The notes below the pieces were generated by a model. That model was given only the letters and a program-made list of their open reading frames with translations, ran no database searches and was not told the origin of the DNA. The translations under genes were made by a program, and so were the position numbers. Source: an uncultured Eubacteriales bacterium (GTDB taxonomy: Bacteria; Bacillota; Clostridia; Christensenellales; Borkfalkiaceae). From it: a stretch of DNA of 64,000 bases. How positions within the stretch are numbered: position 1 is the stretch's first letter; the number at the start of each line of letters is the position of its first letter. Shown piece after piece: positions 17,733 to 25,851 of the stretch. The stretch spans positions 620,001 to 684,000 of the forward strand of contig CAJLRM010000001.1 in NCBI GenBank assembly GCA_905209085.1. Reading direction: 5' to 3'.

Positions 17733-18115
17733 AGTAAATTCCCCGTTTCGCCGTTTTCCGTCTACGCCGTGTCCCCCGTTCCTTTTTTTCACAGCACAGG
17801 AATTTAACGACGCGTCACGGCGCGCGGGAGAGATTGCCCCTCTCGCGCAGGAGAGCGAGGACGCTACGGCGGCAAGCGCATACACGCATTACCCGCCGCC
17901 CGCCGTATAAGAATGCGCCCGACCAAAACCGACGCGGCGGCAAAAAATTTCTCATCACCGCAGGAAAGCAAAAAATTCGATTCCGCCCGTCCCTTGCGAA
18001 ACCCTTTCCATGCGGCGTTAATTTCCATATCCTTTCATCGGCTATTTTGCGCTCGCTTCCTTTATCGCTAACCGCTTCCCCTCCTTTTATCCCCGCTTTG
18101 GGAAGAGCTTGTCAC
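17733..18115. other. Intergenic, no gene seen
   Basis: GC-rich spacer with one GCGCGGGAGAG / CTCTCGCGC hairpin (about 17820-17848) and no T-run. No supported frame. Confidence 0.45.
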
Positions 18116-18149
18116 AAAAAAAGAGCGGCGTTCCTGTTCGGAAAGCCGC
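18116..18149 (-). terminator. Intrinsic terminator of the diguanylate cyclase gene
   Basis: Minus strand: GCGGC-tt-TCC / GGA-ac-GCCGC with a 5-base loop, followed by TCTTTTTTT. Located about 28 bases after the stop codon. Confidence 0.75.
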
Positions 18150-18176
18150 CCGAGGCGTTGTTTGCTGCATTTCCCG

Positions 18177-19508
18177 TCACTTTTCCTGCGGGAGCGCGCA
18201 GCAATAATATTCCTCTTTGTCCTTATACATACTTTTGTCCGCCCGACCGATGATCTCGTTTAAATCGGTGACGCAGTCGCTCCAATTGAAGCCGATCGCC
18301 GCCGCCAGCCGACCGTTTAAAAAGATCTCGTCGTGGAACGCCGCGATGCGCTTTTGAAATTCCGCCTGCGAAATATCCGGGCAAAGGGTGAGGAACTCGT
18401 CCCCGCCCAGCCGATAGCGTTTATATTCCCCGAACGCCTTGGAAAATTTCCCGCTGACAAACCGCAGCACTTCGTCGCCGCGCTCGTGCCCGTATGTGTC
18501 GTTGATGCCTTTGAGTCCGTTGATGTCCACGAACACCACGCCCAAGACGCGCGGCACGGCCGCTTGCAGCTTCTTCAAGTCGTGAATGTAGGAATTGCGG
18601 TTATAAAGCTCGGTCAAGGAATCGAAATAGCTCATATGCCGCATCTTTTCGTAAATGCGGTGCCGCATAATGGTATTGGCATATAAATAGGAAAGGGTAC
18701 TGAACAGAAATTGTATTTTATTGATGAGGGCGGGCGGGGGATTATCCACGCCGAAATAGCCGATCAGCTCGTTTTCCGCAAACAGCGGAGCGGCGACTAA
18801 GCTATGGATATTTTGTCTGTGCAGAGCGTCGTATTCCTCGGGATCCGTTTCCCGCAGGGTTTCGAGGTTGTGAATGATGACGTTCTGATTGTTTGAAAAC
18901 AGGATTTCCCAGCGGCGCACCAGGCTTCGGGGCAGATTTTGCAGCGTCGCCTTCACCGGCTCCGCGCCGGGGGCGCACCATTCGTGCGTGTTGCTCATCC
19001 TGTCCCCGTCGAACTCGAACACATAGATGCGATCGCACTGCAAAAAACCGCCCAGGCGGCGCATGGAGCGCTCCATCGCGTCGATAAACAGCGTCGAGGA
19101 GCTTAAATCCTGCACGCAGAGCAGCAATTCCTTTTCCGTTTCCAGACGCTCGTTCAGCTGATCCTGCTGAATCCGATAGGTCGTGACGTCAAAAGCGATT
19201 TCGATGCGCTTCCATTTGCCGTCGTCCCAGCGAATCAACTTGTCTTTGAGCATATACGTCCGCTTGGTGATGGGATTATACTTCTCCCAGGTGTAAAAAC
19301 TTTCCTTTTGGAGCTTGGACGTGGTACAGAACTCGCAGGGCGTATCTCGCCCTTGAAGGACCTGATAACACTTCTTCCCCTTTATCTCTCCGTCTTCTAA
19401 GCCGAAAGCCCGCTCCCCCACCCGATTGAGAAAAAGAATCTCGTAGGTTTCCGGATCGGTGACGTATACAAGCTCGGATAAGTCCTCCAATAAATCCATG
19501 GGTTTCAC
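18177..19508 (-). CDS. PAS-GAF-GGDEF diguanylate cyclase
   Basis: 443 aa, no membrane segment. An N-terminal PAS domain (residues ~5-110, LVYVTDPETYEILFLN ... FCTTSKL) is followed by a coiled segment, a GAF domain (~135-280) and a GGDEF domain whose active-site motif GGDEF (368-372) is intact. It should make cyclic di-GMP from two GTP. No RxxD product-inhibition site was identified with confidence. The PAS domain carries a CxxC (PCEFC), so it could bind a metal or respond to redox. GTG start at 19508, 7 bases after AAAGGAG. Monocistronic. Confidence 0.9.
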   Translation of the reverse strand: MKPMDLLEDLSELVYVTDPETYEILFLNRVGERAFGLEDGEIKGKKCYQVLQGRDTPCEFCTTSKLQKESFYTWEKYNPITKRTYMLKDKLIRWDDGKWKRIEIAFDVTTYRIQQDQLNERLETEKELLLCVQDLSSSTLFIDAMERSMRRLGGFLQCDRIYVFEFDGDRMSNTHEWCAPGAEPVKATLQNLPRSLVRRWEILFSNNQNVIIHNLETLRETDPEEYDALHRQNIHSLVAAPLFAENELIGYFGVDNPPPALINKIQFLFSTLSYLYANTIMRHRIYEKMRHMSYFDSLTELYNRNSYIHDLKKLQAAVPRVLGVVFVDINGLKGINDTYGHERGDEVLRFVSGKFSKAFGEYKRYRLGGDEFLTLCPDISQAEFQKRIAAFHDEIFLNGRLAAAIGFNWSDCVTDLNEIIGRADKSMYKDKEEYYCCALPQEK

Positions 19509-20384
19509 GAAAATGCTCCTTTCGTTAGTGAGATTTCATATTACTTTTATGCCGCCGCAAAGCCTTGTGAAAACGGCGCGCAAACATACGCGCAAACGAT
19601 TCGCGCCGACACCTTTTGTTTTTATGAGATACGGCTTGCTTTTATAAGATACGGCAAACGCTGTCAAATCGGCGGCAAAAGACTCATGGCTTTTTCGCGG
19701 CTCGTTTACTTTTATCCTACATAACACCGCCCGCTTTCATAGAGCCGCAAAGGATTTCCCGTTTCACACGGTTCCTCTTTTCTTTTAAGAGAGTATCCCC
19801 CGAATCGACGTTCCCATAAGCCGCGAAAGCGCCTGTGGTTTCCCGCCTGCGTATTTTCATTTTTATTATACAGCATTTTTTATATTTTGTAAATAACTTT
19901 TTCTTACATTTCTGAAAAATTTGAAAAAATTTCCATAAAACCTGTTTTTTTTGCTAATAAACGCCCCCCCCCCCCGCATATTTATACATTTCAAAATTCT
20001 GTCGAAGGAGAGCGGAAAAGGGGGCGTTTTCAAAAGAACAGGAAAAATTTTCCAATGATTTGTCGAAAAAAAGCTTCTCCGCAGACGTTGCAGAGAGCCG
20101 GAAAGAGTATATTTTCTCATAAAGGGAGCGAAAAACTCCAATTTTATCGCTTTTTCCTTGTCAATTCCCCAAAAAAGGAGGCAAATCCGCTTTCGCCGCT
20201 TTACGGAAAAGACCATTTTTCCCATCTATCATCTATATGCGGAAAAACGTCAAATAGACTTTCTTTTTTCCCGAAACGCGCCTGAAAAGAAAGCCTCCGA
20301 ACGCCCGAAAGGAAACGTCGAGCGTTCGGAAGCTGTAAATCTTTTGCGGCGGAGCGCCTTTTCTATGCCCCGACGAGGGGAAAT
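19509..20384. other. 880-bp AT-rich gap with a 12-base C tract
   Basis: No frame has both a start signal and protein-like composition. A run of 12 consecutive C residues lies at 19964-19975. Base composition becomes strongly AT-rich from about 19850 onward, marking the edge of the HTH/four-cysteine locus. Confidence 0.5.
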
Positions 20385-20630
20385 TTACTGCTTTTCGTAA
20401 ATTTTTTGAAAGATTCGGATATTTTTCGCCGCTTTGTTAAGAGCCTGTTTCGTCGCCGCGATTTTTTGATAAGGACTCCACGATTCGCACGCTTCTTTTT
20501 CTCCGACGATTTTTTCGCATTTTGCGCAAAGTCCTGTTTTCTGTTCCCAAAAATCCCAGATTCCTTCGTTGTAAAACGCGCGATAATACGCGCAATTTTG
20601 ACAGGACGGAATTTTTTTATCGGTTTTCAT
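20385..20630 (-). CDS. Small four-cysteine protein, type B (locus 1), 81 aa
   Basis: Starts MKTDKKIPSCQNCAYYRAFY, with GAGGA upstream; its ATG overlaps the stop of the preceding gene (ATGA). Conserved pattern across all four family members in this window: C-x2-C, then Y-Y/FY-x2-G, an aromatic pair, G-[LF]-C and C-x2-W (here CQNC ... EGIWDFW ... GLC ... CESW). The four cysteines could bind one zinc. The C-terminus is a basic amphipathic helix. No known family recognised. It is the second gene of an operon driven by the operator-filled promoter at 20.96-20.99 kb. Confidence 0.65.
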   Translation of the reverse strand: MKTDKKIPSCQNCAYYRAFYNEGIWDFWEQKTGLCAKCEKIVGEKEACESWSPYQKIAATKQALNKAAKNIRIFQKIYEKQ

Positions 20631-20911
20631 TTTTTTTGTTCCTCTTTCTGAGCTTCTTGCAGAATTTGCCTGATTGACGCGATTTCCCAAAGCGTTTCCG
20701 AGAGCACTTTCATGGCTTTGTCTTTGTCGGTGTAGCGCGTTCTGCTGTTGCGGTCCCATTCCTCACAGGTATCGTGTTTTTCTTTCATTTCATGTTTTCT
20801 TATACAAAAGCCATACTCCGTCCTGTTAAAGCAATAGTCCCCTTTCGTATAATACCGACGGAACCTGCTGCACGCGAAACATTTTTTTCTGTTCTTTTCC
20901 GAATTTTCCAT
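20627..20911 (-). CDS. Small four-cysteine protein, type A (locus 1), 94 aa
   Basis: Starts MENSEKNRKKCFACSRFRRYYTKG and shares the C-x2-C ... YYTKG ... GFC ... C-x2-W pattern with its neighbour and with the locus-2 proteins at 29.4-29.9 kb. Its C-terminal helix (LSETLWEIASIRQILQEA) closely matches the type A protein of locus 2 (LIEQLSGIKQILQEE). The ATG at 20911 follows GGAGAGG; an upstream in-frame ATG would start inside the operator. Translation of the type B gene is coupled to it. Function unknown. It is directly repressed, by inference, by the divergent HTH gene. Confidence 0.7.
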   Translation of the reverse strand: MENSEKNRKKCFACSRFRRYYTKGDYCFNRTEYGFCIRKHEMKEKHDTCEEWDRNSRTRYTDKDKAMKVLSETLWEIASIRQILQEAQKEEQKK

Positions 20912-20932
20912 TTCTTTACCTCTCCAATTTAA

Positions 20933-21013
20933 ACCCATTCTGGGTATCTACTTTTTTATTATACTACCCATTTTGGGTTGTGTCAACTCATTTTGGGTAC
21001 AAAATTATATAAT
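20933..21013. promoter_or_regulatory. Divergent promoter with three ACCCA-N3-TGGGT operators (locus 1)
   Basis: Minus-strand promoter TTGACA (20981-20986), 17-base spacer, TATAAT (20958-20963) drives the four-cysteine genes; both hexamers are perfect. Palindromes: O1 20933-20945 (ACCCATTCTGGGT), O2 20966-20978 (ACCCATTTTGGGT) exactly inside the spacer, O3 20986-20998 (ACTCATTTTGGGT, one half degenerate) next to the -35. On the plus strand a TATAAT (21008-21013) without a good -35 probably drives the repressor, with O3 just upstream. The arrangement predicts repression of the four-cysteine genes by the adjacent HTH protein and autoregulation. Confidence 0.8.
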
Positions 21014-21034
21014 TAATAAAAAAGGGGGGGGTTT

Positions 21035-21256
21035 ATGGAATTTAAAGACATACTCAAATCTATTCGCAAAGAAAGAGGCTTGACGCAAAAAGATGTTTAT
21101 GAGTTATTAAATATGTCGGCTAATGGATACGCGAGCTGGGAACAGGGAAGGACGGAACCGGACATAAAATCCATTAAAAAACTTTGTAAAATTTTTGAAG
21201 TAAGCGCGGACTATCTACTTGGCTTAGAAGATGAAATAGGGAAAAAGCTGCAATAG
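21035..21256 (+). CDS. XRE-family HTH regulator, 73 aa (locus 1)
   Basis: A single Cro/CI-type helix-turn-helix: RKERGLTQKDVYELLNMSANGYASWEQGRTEPDIKSIKKLCKIFEVSADYLLGLED. No extra domain. Its ribosome binding site is a run of eight G residues (21024-21031). Divergent from the four-cysteine operon and next to three palindromes, so it is the likely repressor of both. The equivalent gene of locus 2 (29.0 kb) has the same size and position. Confidence 0.88.
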   Translation: MEFKDILKSIRKERGLTQKDVYELLNMSANGYASWEQGRTEPDIKSIKKLCKIFEVSADYLLGLEDEIGKKLQ

Positions 21257-21428
21257 TATAAAAATACCGCGAAAATTTACGGCAAAAAATATATTATTAT
21301 AAAAGCGGGAAACATTCACCGCCGATAGGGGACTGTATAAAGCCTGGCATTCTCGACAAAATCCTGAGAATCGATATAGTTAAAGATAACTCTTTCGCTA
21401 TAAAGGCAAAAAGCTTATTTAGGAATCC

Positions 21429-21863
21429 ATGAAAAAGGAAATAAATTTCGGCGAAAGTTTAAAGGAAATTCTCAATACCCGAAACATCAAAGTAAAGGAT
21501 TTTTCAAAATCCGTCCATATTTCGTCGGCGACCGTTTATCGTTGGCTAAGCAATTCCACGGAGCCTAATTTATCTGCTTTAATTTCCTCGGCGGACTATC
21601 TGAATTGTTCCATCGAACTTTTAATCGGCAGAAGCGACGACGATAGTCCTTTCGTCGGAAAAGATTGCCCGCCACTGACAAAACGGATTAAAGAAGTCAT
21701 GAAAGAAGCGCAAATATCCAGCTATGCTTTAAGAAAAATATCAAAGTATGACGGAGCCTATTTTTATAATTGGGAACACGGTTCCGAACCTGTTTTATCT
21801 ACGCTTGCGGAACTTTCCAAAATATTCGACTGCACGATCGATTATTTGATAGGGAGAATATAA
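21429..21863 (+). CDS. Protein with two tandem XRE-type HTH domains, 144 aa
   Basis: Two Cro/CI-like domains in one chain, residues ~8-68 (LKEILNTRNIKVKDFSKSVHISSATVYRWL ... LLIGRS) and ~82-143 (LTKRIKEVMKEAQISSYALRKISKYDGAYFYNW ... DYLIGRI). A covalent dimer of DNA-binding domains would let it bind a palindrome as a monomer. The start has AGGA upstream. A 170-base spacer holding weak hairpins separates it from the upstream HTH gene. Same strand and low GC as its HTH neighbours. Target unknown. Confidence 0.8.
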   Translation: MKKEINFGESLKEILNTRNIKVKDFSKSVHISSATVYRWLSNSTEPNLSALISSADYLNCSIELLIGRSDDDSPFVGKDCPPLTKRIKEVMKEAQISSYALRKISKYDGAYFYNWEHGSEPVLSTLAELSKIFDCTIDYLIGRI

Positions 21864-21875
21864 CGATAAATAGTG

Positions 21876-22094
21876 ATGATGAATTACGGAGAAGCATTAA
21901 AATATCAAAGAGAGATAAATGGGTTTACGCAAAGCGCTTTGGCGAAAGCGACAGGATTGAAACAACAGATGATCAGCTGGTGGGAAGCAGGAAAGGGTTT
22001 GCCCAATATCGATTTTTGTGTTCAGCTTGCCGATTTTTACGGCATTACGCTTGACGAACTCGTCGGCAGGGACGTCAAACAAAAGAACGGCTAA
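21876..22094 (+). CDS. XRE-family HTH regulator, ~72 aa
   Basis: Single Cro/CI domain (ALKYQREINGFTQSALAKATGLKQQMISWWEAGKGLPNIDFCVQLADFYGITLDELVGRD) with a short basic tail. The exact start is uncertain: GTG 21873, ATG 21876 and ATG 21879 are consecutive and the nearest AGGGAG is about 17 bases upstream, so initiation may depend on coupling to the tandem-HTH gene, which stops 12 bases earlier. Third HTH gene in a row. Confidence 0.8.
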   Translation: MMNYGEALKYQREINGFTQSALAKATGLKQQMISWWEAGKGLPNIDFCVQLADFYGITLDELVGRDVKQKNG

Positions 22095-22223
22095 TCTAAT
22101 CTATTTTATTTGACCGCGCAAATCCCTCTTATCGTTGCGCGAAAAGAGCCTTTGCGGTTTACAGCTCTTTTTCTCCCCTTTCCCTTCCCGAAAAGACGGG
22201 GGAAACGACAAATTTTTTACGAC

Positions 22224-22256
22224 AAAAAAGCAGGGTATTCGTTACCCTGCTTTTCC
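22224..22256. terminator. Bidirectional intrinsic terminator after alaS
   Basis: GCAGGGTA / TACCCTGC stem with a 5-base loop, flanked by A6 on the left and T4 on the right. It ends alaS on the minus strand (T6 in that direction) and the HTH cluster on the plus strand. Confidence 0.85.
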
Positions 22257-22271
22257 TTATCCGTCCGCGCC

Positions 22272-24119
22272 TTATTCGCGCGTTAAAACCGCTTTGATAC
22301 GGCGCACGCCCGCAGAGGAGCTTTGCTCCTTGACAATCCTGAACGCGCCCAGCTCGCCCGTCGTCGCGGCGTGAGGTCCGCCGCAGATTTCCTTGGAAAA
22401 ATCGCCGATGGAATAGGTCTTTACGCGTTCGCCGTACTTGCTTTCGAAAAGCCCCGTAAAGCCCTCCGCTTTCGCTTCTTCCAAAGAGATCTCCTTCATC
22501 ACCACGGGGATGTTTTCCCGGATTTTCTCGTTGACGAGCGCCTCCACTTTCTTAATTTCCTCCGGCGTCATGGGGCGCTCAAAATTGAAGTCGAAGCGCA
22601 GCCGCTCCTCCGTGATATTCGAGCCCTTCTGATTCACGTCCTCGGAAAGCACTTTTTTGAGCGCCGCGTGCAAGAGATGCGTGGCGGTGTGCAGATTGGT
22701 CGTCGCTTCTTTATGGTCGGCAAGACCGCAGGCAAACTTCTGCTCGCTGCCCGCCTTGCTCTTGTTCTGATGCTCCTCGAACGCCGCGTTATAGCCGTCT
22801 AAATCGACGCCGAAGCCCCGCTCCTTCGCCATCTCGCCCGTGATCTCCACGGGGAAGCCGTAAGTGTCGTAAAGATGGAACGCCTGCTTGCCGCCGATGA
22901 CCGTTTCGGGCACATAGGAAGGATCCTTCGCGGACATGAAAGCGTTTTTGCGCTCCAAGCCGCCGATGCACTTTTCAAACTCTTTTAAGCCCTGCTGCAA
23001 GGTTTTGGAGAACTTCGCCTCCTCCTTATTCAGTTCCTCCGCGATGCGCGCGCGGTTAGCGTCGAGTTCGGGATACACTCCCTTATATTTTTCGACGAAA
23101 GTCGCCGCGATTTCCGAAAGGCTCCCCTCAGGCAGGCTTATCTTGCGCCCGTAGCGCACCGCGCGGCGGATGATGCGGCGCAGGATATAGCCCTGATCGG
23201 TATTGGAGGGCGCGATGCCCTTCTCGTCCCCGATCATGAAGGTCGCCGTGCGCACGTGGTCCAAAACGACGCGGAAAGCCCTCGTGGTTTCCTCGTCTTT
23301 ATCGTAGGACAGACCCGTGAGAGCGGAAATTTTGGCGATGGCGTCCGCGAACAGGTCCGTTTCGTAAACGCTCGTTTTGCCGTTCAGGACGCAGAGGGCG
23401 CGCTCCAAACCCATGCCCGTATCGACGTTTTTCTGCGCGAGTTCGGTATACGAGCCGTCCGCCTGTTTATTGAAACGCATAAAGACGTCGTTCCAGATTT
23501 CGAGGAACGCGCCGCAATTGCAGTCGGGATTGCAATTCGGTCCGCATTTGGCTTTGCGGATCACGAACATCTCCGTATCCGTGCCGCAGGGTCCCGTGAG
23601 TCCCGCGGGTCCCCACCAATTGTTTTCGCGGGGCATGAAATAGATATTTTCCTTGTTGATGCCCGCCTTTTCCCAAAGCGCCGCCGCTTCGTCGTCGCAG
23701 GGCAGCGTTTCGTCCCCGCCGAACACCGTCACGGCGAGCTTGTCCGAAGGGATCCCGAGATAGTCCTCGCCCGTCAGAAATTCGTAACTCCAAGGGATCA
23801 TCTCCTTCTTGAAATAGTCGCCGAGCGACCAATTGCCGAGCATTTCGAAAAACGTGCAGTGGCGCTCGTCCCCCACGTCGTCGATGTCGCCCGTGCGGAC
23901 GCATTTCTGAACGTCGGTAAGACGGTTTCCCGCGGGGTGCTTTTCGCCCAAAAGATAGGGCACGAGCGGATGCATCCCCGCCGTCGTGAAGAGAACGGTA
24001 GGGTCGTTTTCGGGGATGAGGGACGCGGACGGAATGACTTTATGCCCGCGCTTTTTAAAGAAATCGAGATACATACTCCTCAGATTTTCGCTGGTGTATT
24101 CTTTCATGGTCTTTTTCAC
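22272..24119 (-). CDS. alaS: Alanyl-tRNA synthetase lacking the C-terminal (C-Ala) domain
   Basis: 615 aa; typical bacterial AlaRS is about 870-880. The class II catalytic core (starting YTSENLRSMYLDFFKKRGHKVIPSASLIP), tRNA-recognition region and editing domain are present; the editing zinc ligands HLLH (about residue 482) and C-x3-H (CGGPH) are intact. The protein ends with AFRIVKEQSSSAGVRRIKAVLTRE, directly after the editing domain, so the coiled linker and C-Ala domain are missing. A terminator follows within 20 bases, leaving no room for a broken remainder. It should still charge and proofread; loss of C-Ala is expected to weaken dimerisation and elbow binding of tRNA-Ala. RBS AAGGTG. Confidence 0.93.
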   Translation of the reverse strand: MKKTMKEYTSENLRSMYLDFFKKRGHKVIPSASLIPENDPTVLFTTAGMHPLVPYLLGEKHPAGNRLTDVQKCVRTGDIDDVGDERHCTFFEMLGNWSLGDYFKKEMIPWSYEFLTGEDYLGIPSDKLAVTVFGGDETLPCDDEAAALWEKAGINKENIYFMPRENNWWGPAGLTGPCGTDTEMFVIRKAKCGPNCNPDCNCGAFLEIWNDVFMRFNKQADGSYTELAQKNVDTGMGLERALCVLNGKTSVYETDLFADAIAKISALTGLSYDKDEETTRAFRVVLDHVRTATFMIGDEKGIAPSNTDQGYILRRIIRRAVRYGRKISLPEGSLSEIAATFVEKYKGVYPELDANRARIAEELNKEEAKFSKTLQQGLKEFEKCIGGLERKNAFMSAKDPSYVPETVIGGKQAFHLYDTYGFPVEITGEMAKERGFGVDLDGYNAAFEEHQNKSKAGSEQKFACGLADHKEATTNLHTATHLLHAALKKVLSEDVNQKGSNITEERLRFDFNFERPMTPEEIKKVEALVNEKIRENIPVVMKEISLEEAKAEGFTGLFESKYGERVKTYSIGDFSKEICGGPHAATTGELGAFRIVKEQSSSAGVRRIKAVLTRE

Positions 24120-24140
24120 CTTGTTTTTCGTTTTTTATAC

Positions 24141-24169
24141 ATTATATATGCCGCTGCGCAAAATGTCAA
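24141..24169 (-). promoter_or_regulatory. Consensus promoter of alaS
   Basis: Minus strand TTGACA (24164-24169), 17-base spacer, TATAAT (24141-24146); both perfect. The leader before the ATG is only about 15 bases, so alaS is not controlled by a T-box here, unlike cysE-cysS. Confidence 0.88.
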
Positions 24170-24393
24170 TTGCTTTTGCGCCCTTAGGTATGGACAAATA
24201 AAGTATTTTCGCGCCGCTAAGCGCAGCCGAAGGCTCTGTGTAACCCCCTTCGACAAGCTCCGAGCGGCGGAAAAAGCGCCCCAAAACGTCGAAAGAACTT
24301 TTCAAATCCCGATTTGTCCCGTTCCTTTCCGAGGAAAAAGCAGGAATTCTATCAACCGATTGTCTGCGCGATCTCTGCCCTGCCCCCTCCGTT

Positions 24394-25797
24394 TTAATTT
24401 TTTGTCAGCGTATAGCCCTCTTTCGAATCTTTCACGGCATAGCCCAGCTCCGCAAGCTTTGCCCGCAGGGCGTCGCTCTTTGCCCAATCCTTGGCGGCGC
24501 GCGCCGCCAAGCGCTCCTCTGCGATCGCCCTGACCGCCGCGGGAATTTCCGCCGCGTTTTTGCTTTCGTACCATTTCACGTACGCCGCCGCGTCCTTTTT
24601 AAACAAGCCCAAAAGGGAATACGTTTCGCGCAGCTGCGCCGCCATCGCCGCTGCCCGGGCGTCCTTCCCGGACAGGAATTTTCTCATTTCCTTGAAATAT
24701 CCGAACAGATTGCCGAGCGCCAGCGCCGTATTGAAATCGTCGTCCATGCAGTCGTCGAATTCCTTGTCGATCTTTTTCGCATACGACTTGTCCTCTTCGC
24801 TCGCAAAGAGAGCCGCCCCCTCCGCCTCGGCAAGCTCTCTGTAAAATTCGTACAGATGCTTCTCCGCCTCCGGAAACAGATCGTCCGTAATATTGATGTC
24901 GTTCCGATAGTTCGTCTGCAAAAGAGCAAACTTGATCGCCTCGTCGGAGTATTTCTCCAAAAGGTCGGTAAGGAGTAGGCTGTTGCCCAGGGATTTGCTC
25001 ATCTTCTGCCCGTTGACCTTGATGAGTCCGTTATGCGTCCAATACTTGACGAACGGTTTGCCCGTCAGCGCCTCCGTCTGCGCGATCTCGTTTTCGTGAT
25101 GGGGAAAAATGAGGTCCCGACCGCCGCCGTGCAAATCGATCTGATCTCCGAACGCGGCGCGGTTCATCGCGGAACATTCGATATGCCAGCCGGGGCGCCC
25201 CTTGCCCCAGGGCGAATCCCAGCAAATTTCCCCTTCCTTCGCGCTCTTCCAAAGCGCGAAATCGTAAGCGTTCTTTTTCTCGTCGTCGTTGTCCACGCGC
25301 ACACCGTCCAAAGCGTCCTCCAAGGAACGATTGGAAAGATGGCCGTAAGCGGGATAGGAGTCCACGTCAAAATAGACGTCCCCCTTTTTCGTCGCGTAAG
25401 CGTGCCCCTTTTCGATCAATCGGCGGATAAAATCGACGATATTGCCGATATTTTCCGTCGCTTTCAGCCAGACGTCGGGGTCGTCCACGTGCAATTCGTC
25501 CATCACCTCGTTGATTTTGCCGATCATCTCCGCGGCGTACACGTCGGCGGGGATTCCCGTTTCCTTGGATTTGGCGATAATTTTATCGTCCACGTCCGTA
25601 TAGTTGCGCGCATACGTCACTTTATAGCCCACCTTTTCGAGGTATTTGCGCATGATGTCGTAAATGAGCGCCTGATATCCGTGACCGATATGGGCTTCGC
25701 CCGAAACCGTGATGCCGCAGGCGTACATTTTTACCTTTCCCGCTTCCAGGGGAACGAACTCTTCTTTTCTTTTCGTCAGTGAATTGTAGATTTTCAT
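24394..25797 (-). CDS. cysS: Cysteinyl-tRNA synthetase
   Basis: 467 aa class I synthetase. N-terminal CGITVSGEAHIGHGYQAL contains the zinc cysteine and HIGH; other zinc ligands are in CSAMN and HHENE (GGGRDLIFPHHENE); KMSKS is KMSKSLGN. Length is standard. It is the second gene of the cysE-cysS operon, 54 bases after cysE, and so shares its T-box leader. Confidence 0.96.
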   Translation of the reverse strand: MKIYNSLTKRKEEFVPLEAGKVKMYACGITVSGEAHIGHGYQALIYDIMRKYLEKVGYKVTYARNYTDVDDKIIAKSKETGIPADVYAAEMIGKINEVMDELHVDDPDVWLKATENIGNIVDFIRRLIEKGHAYATKKGDVYFDVDSYPAYGHLSNRSLEDALDGVRVDNDDEKKNAYDFALWKSAKEGEICWDSPWGKGRPGWHIECSAMNRAAFGDQIDLHGGGRDLIFPHHENEIAQTEALTGKPFVKYWTHNGLIKVNGQKMSKSLGNSLLLTDLLEKYSDEAIKFALLQTNYRNDINITDDLFPEAEKHLYEFYRELAEAEGAALFASEEDKSYAKKIDKEFDDCMDDDFNTALALGNLFGYFKEMRKFLSGKDARAAAMAAQLRETYSLLGLFKKDAAAYVKWYESKNAAEIPAAVRAIAEERLAARAAKDWAKSDALRAKLAELGYAVKDSKEGYTLTKN

Positions 25798-25851
25798 ATT
25801 TTTCCTTTCCTTTTTATTATCTTCTATTTTCGTTTTCTTTTTATTCGTTTT

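Noticed and set aside
19866..20225. A 119-codon minus-strand frame around the C12 tract
   Set aside because: AT-rich, Phe/Lys/Ile-rich, crosses a homopolymer tract and has no start signal.
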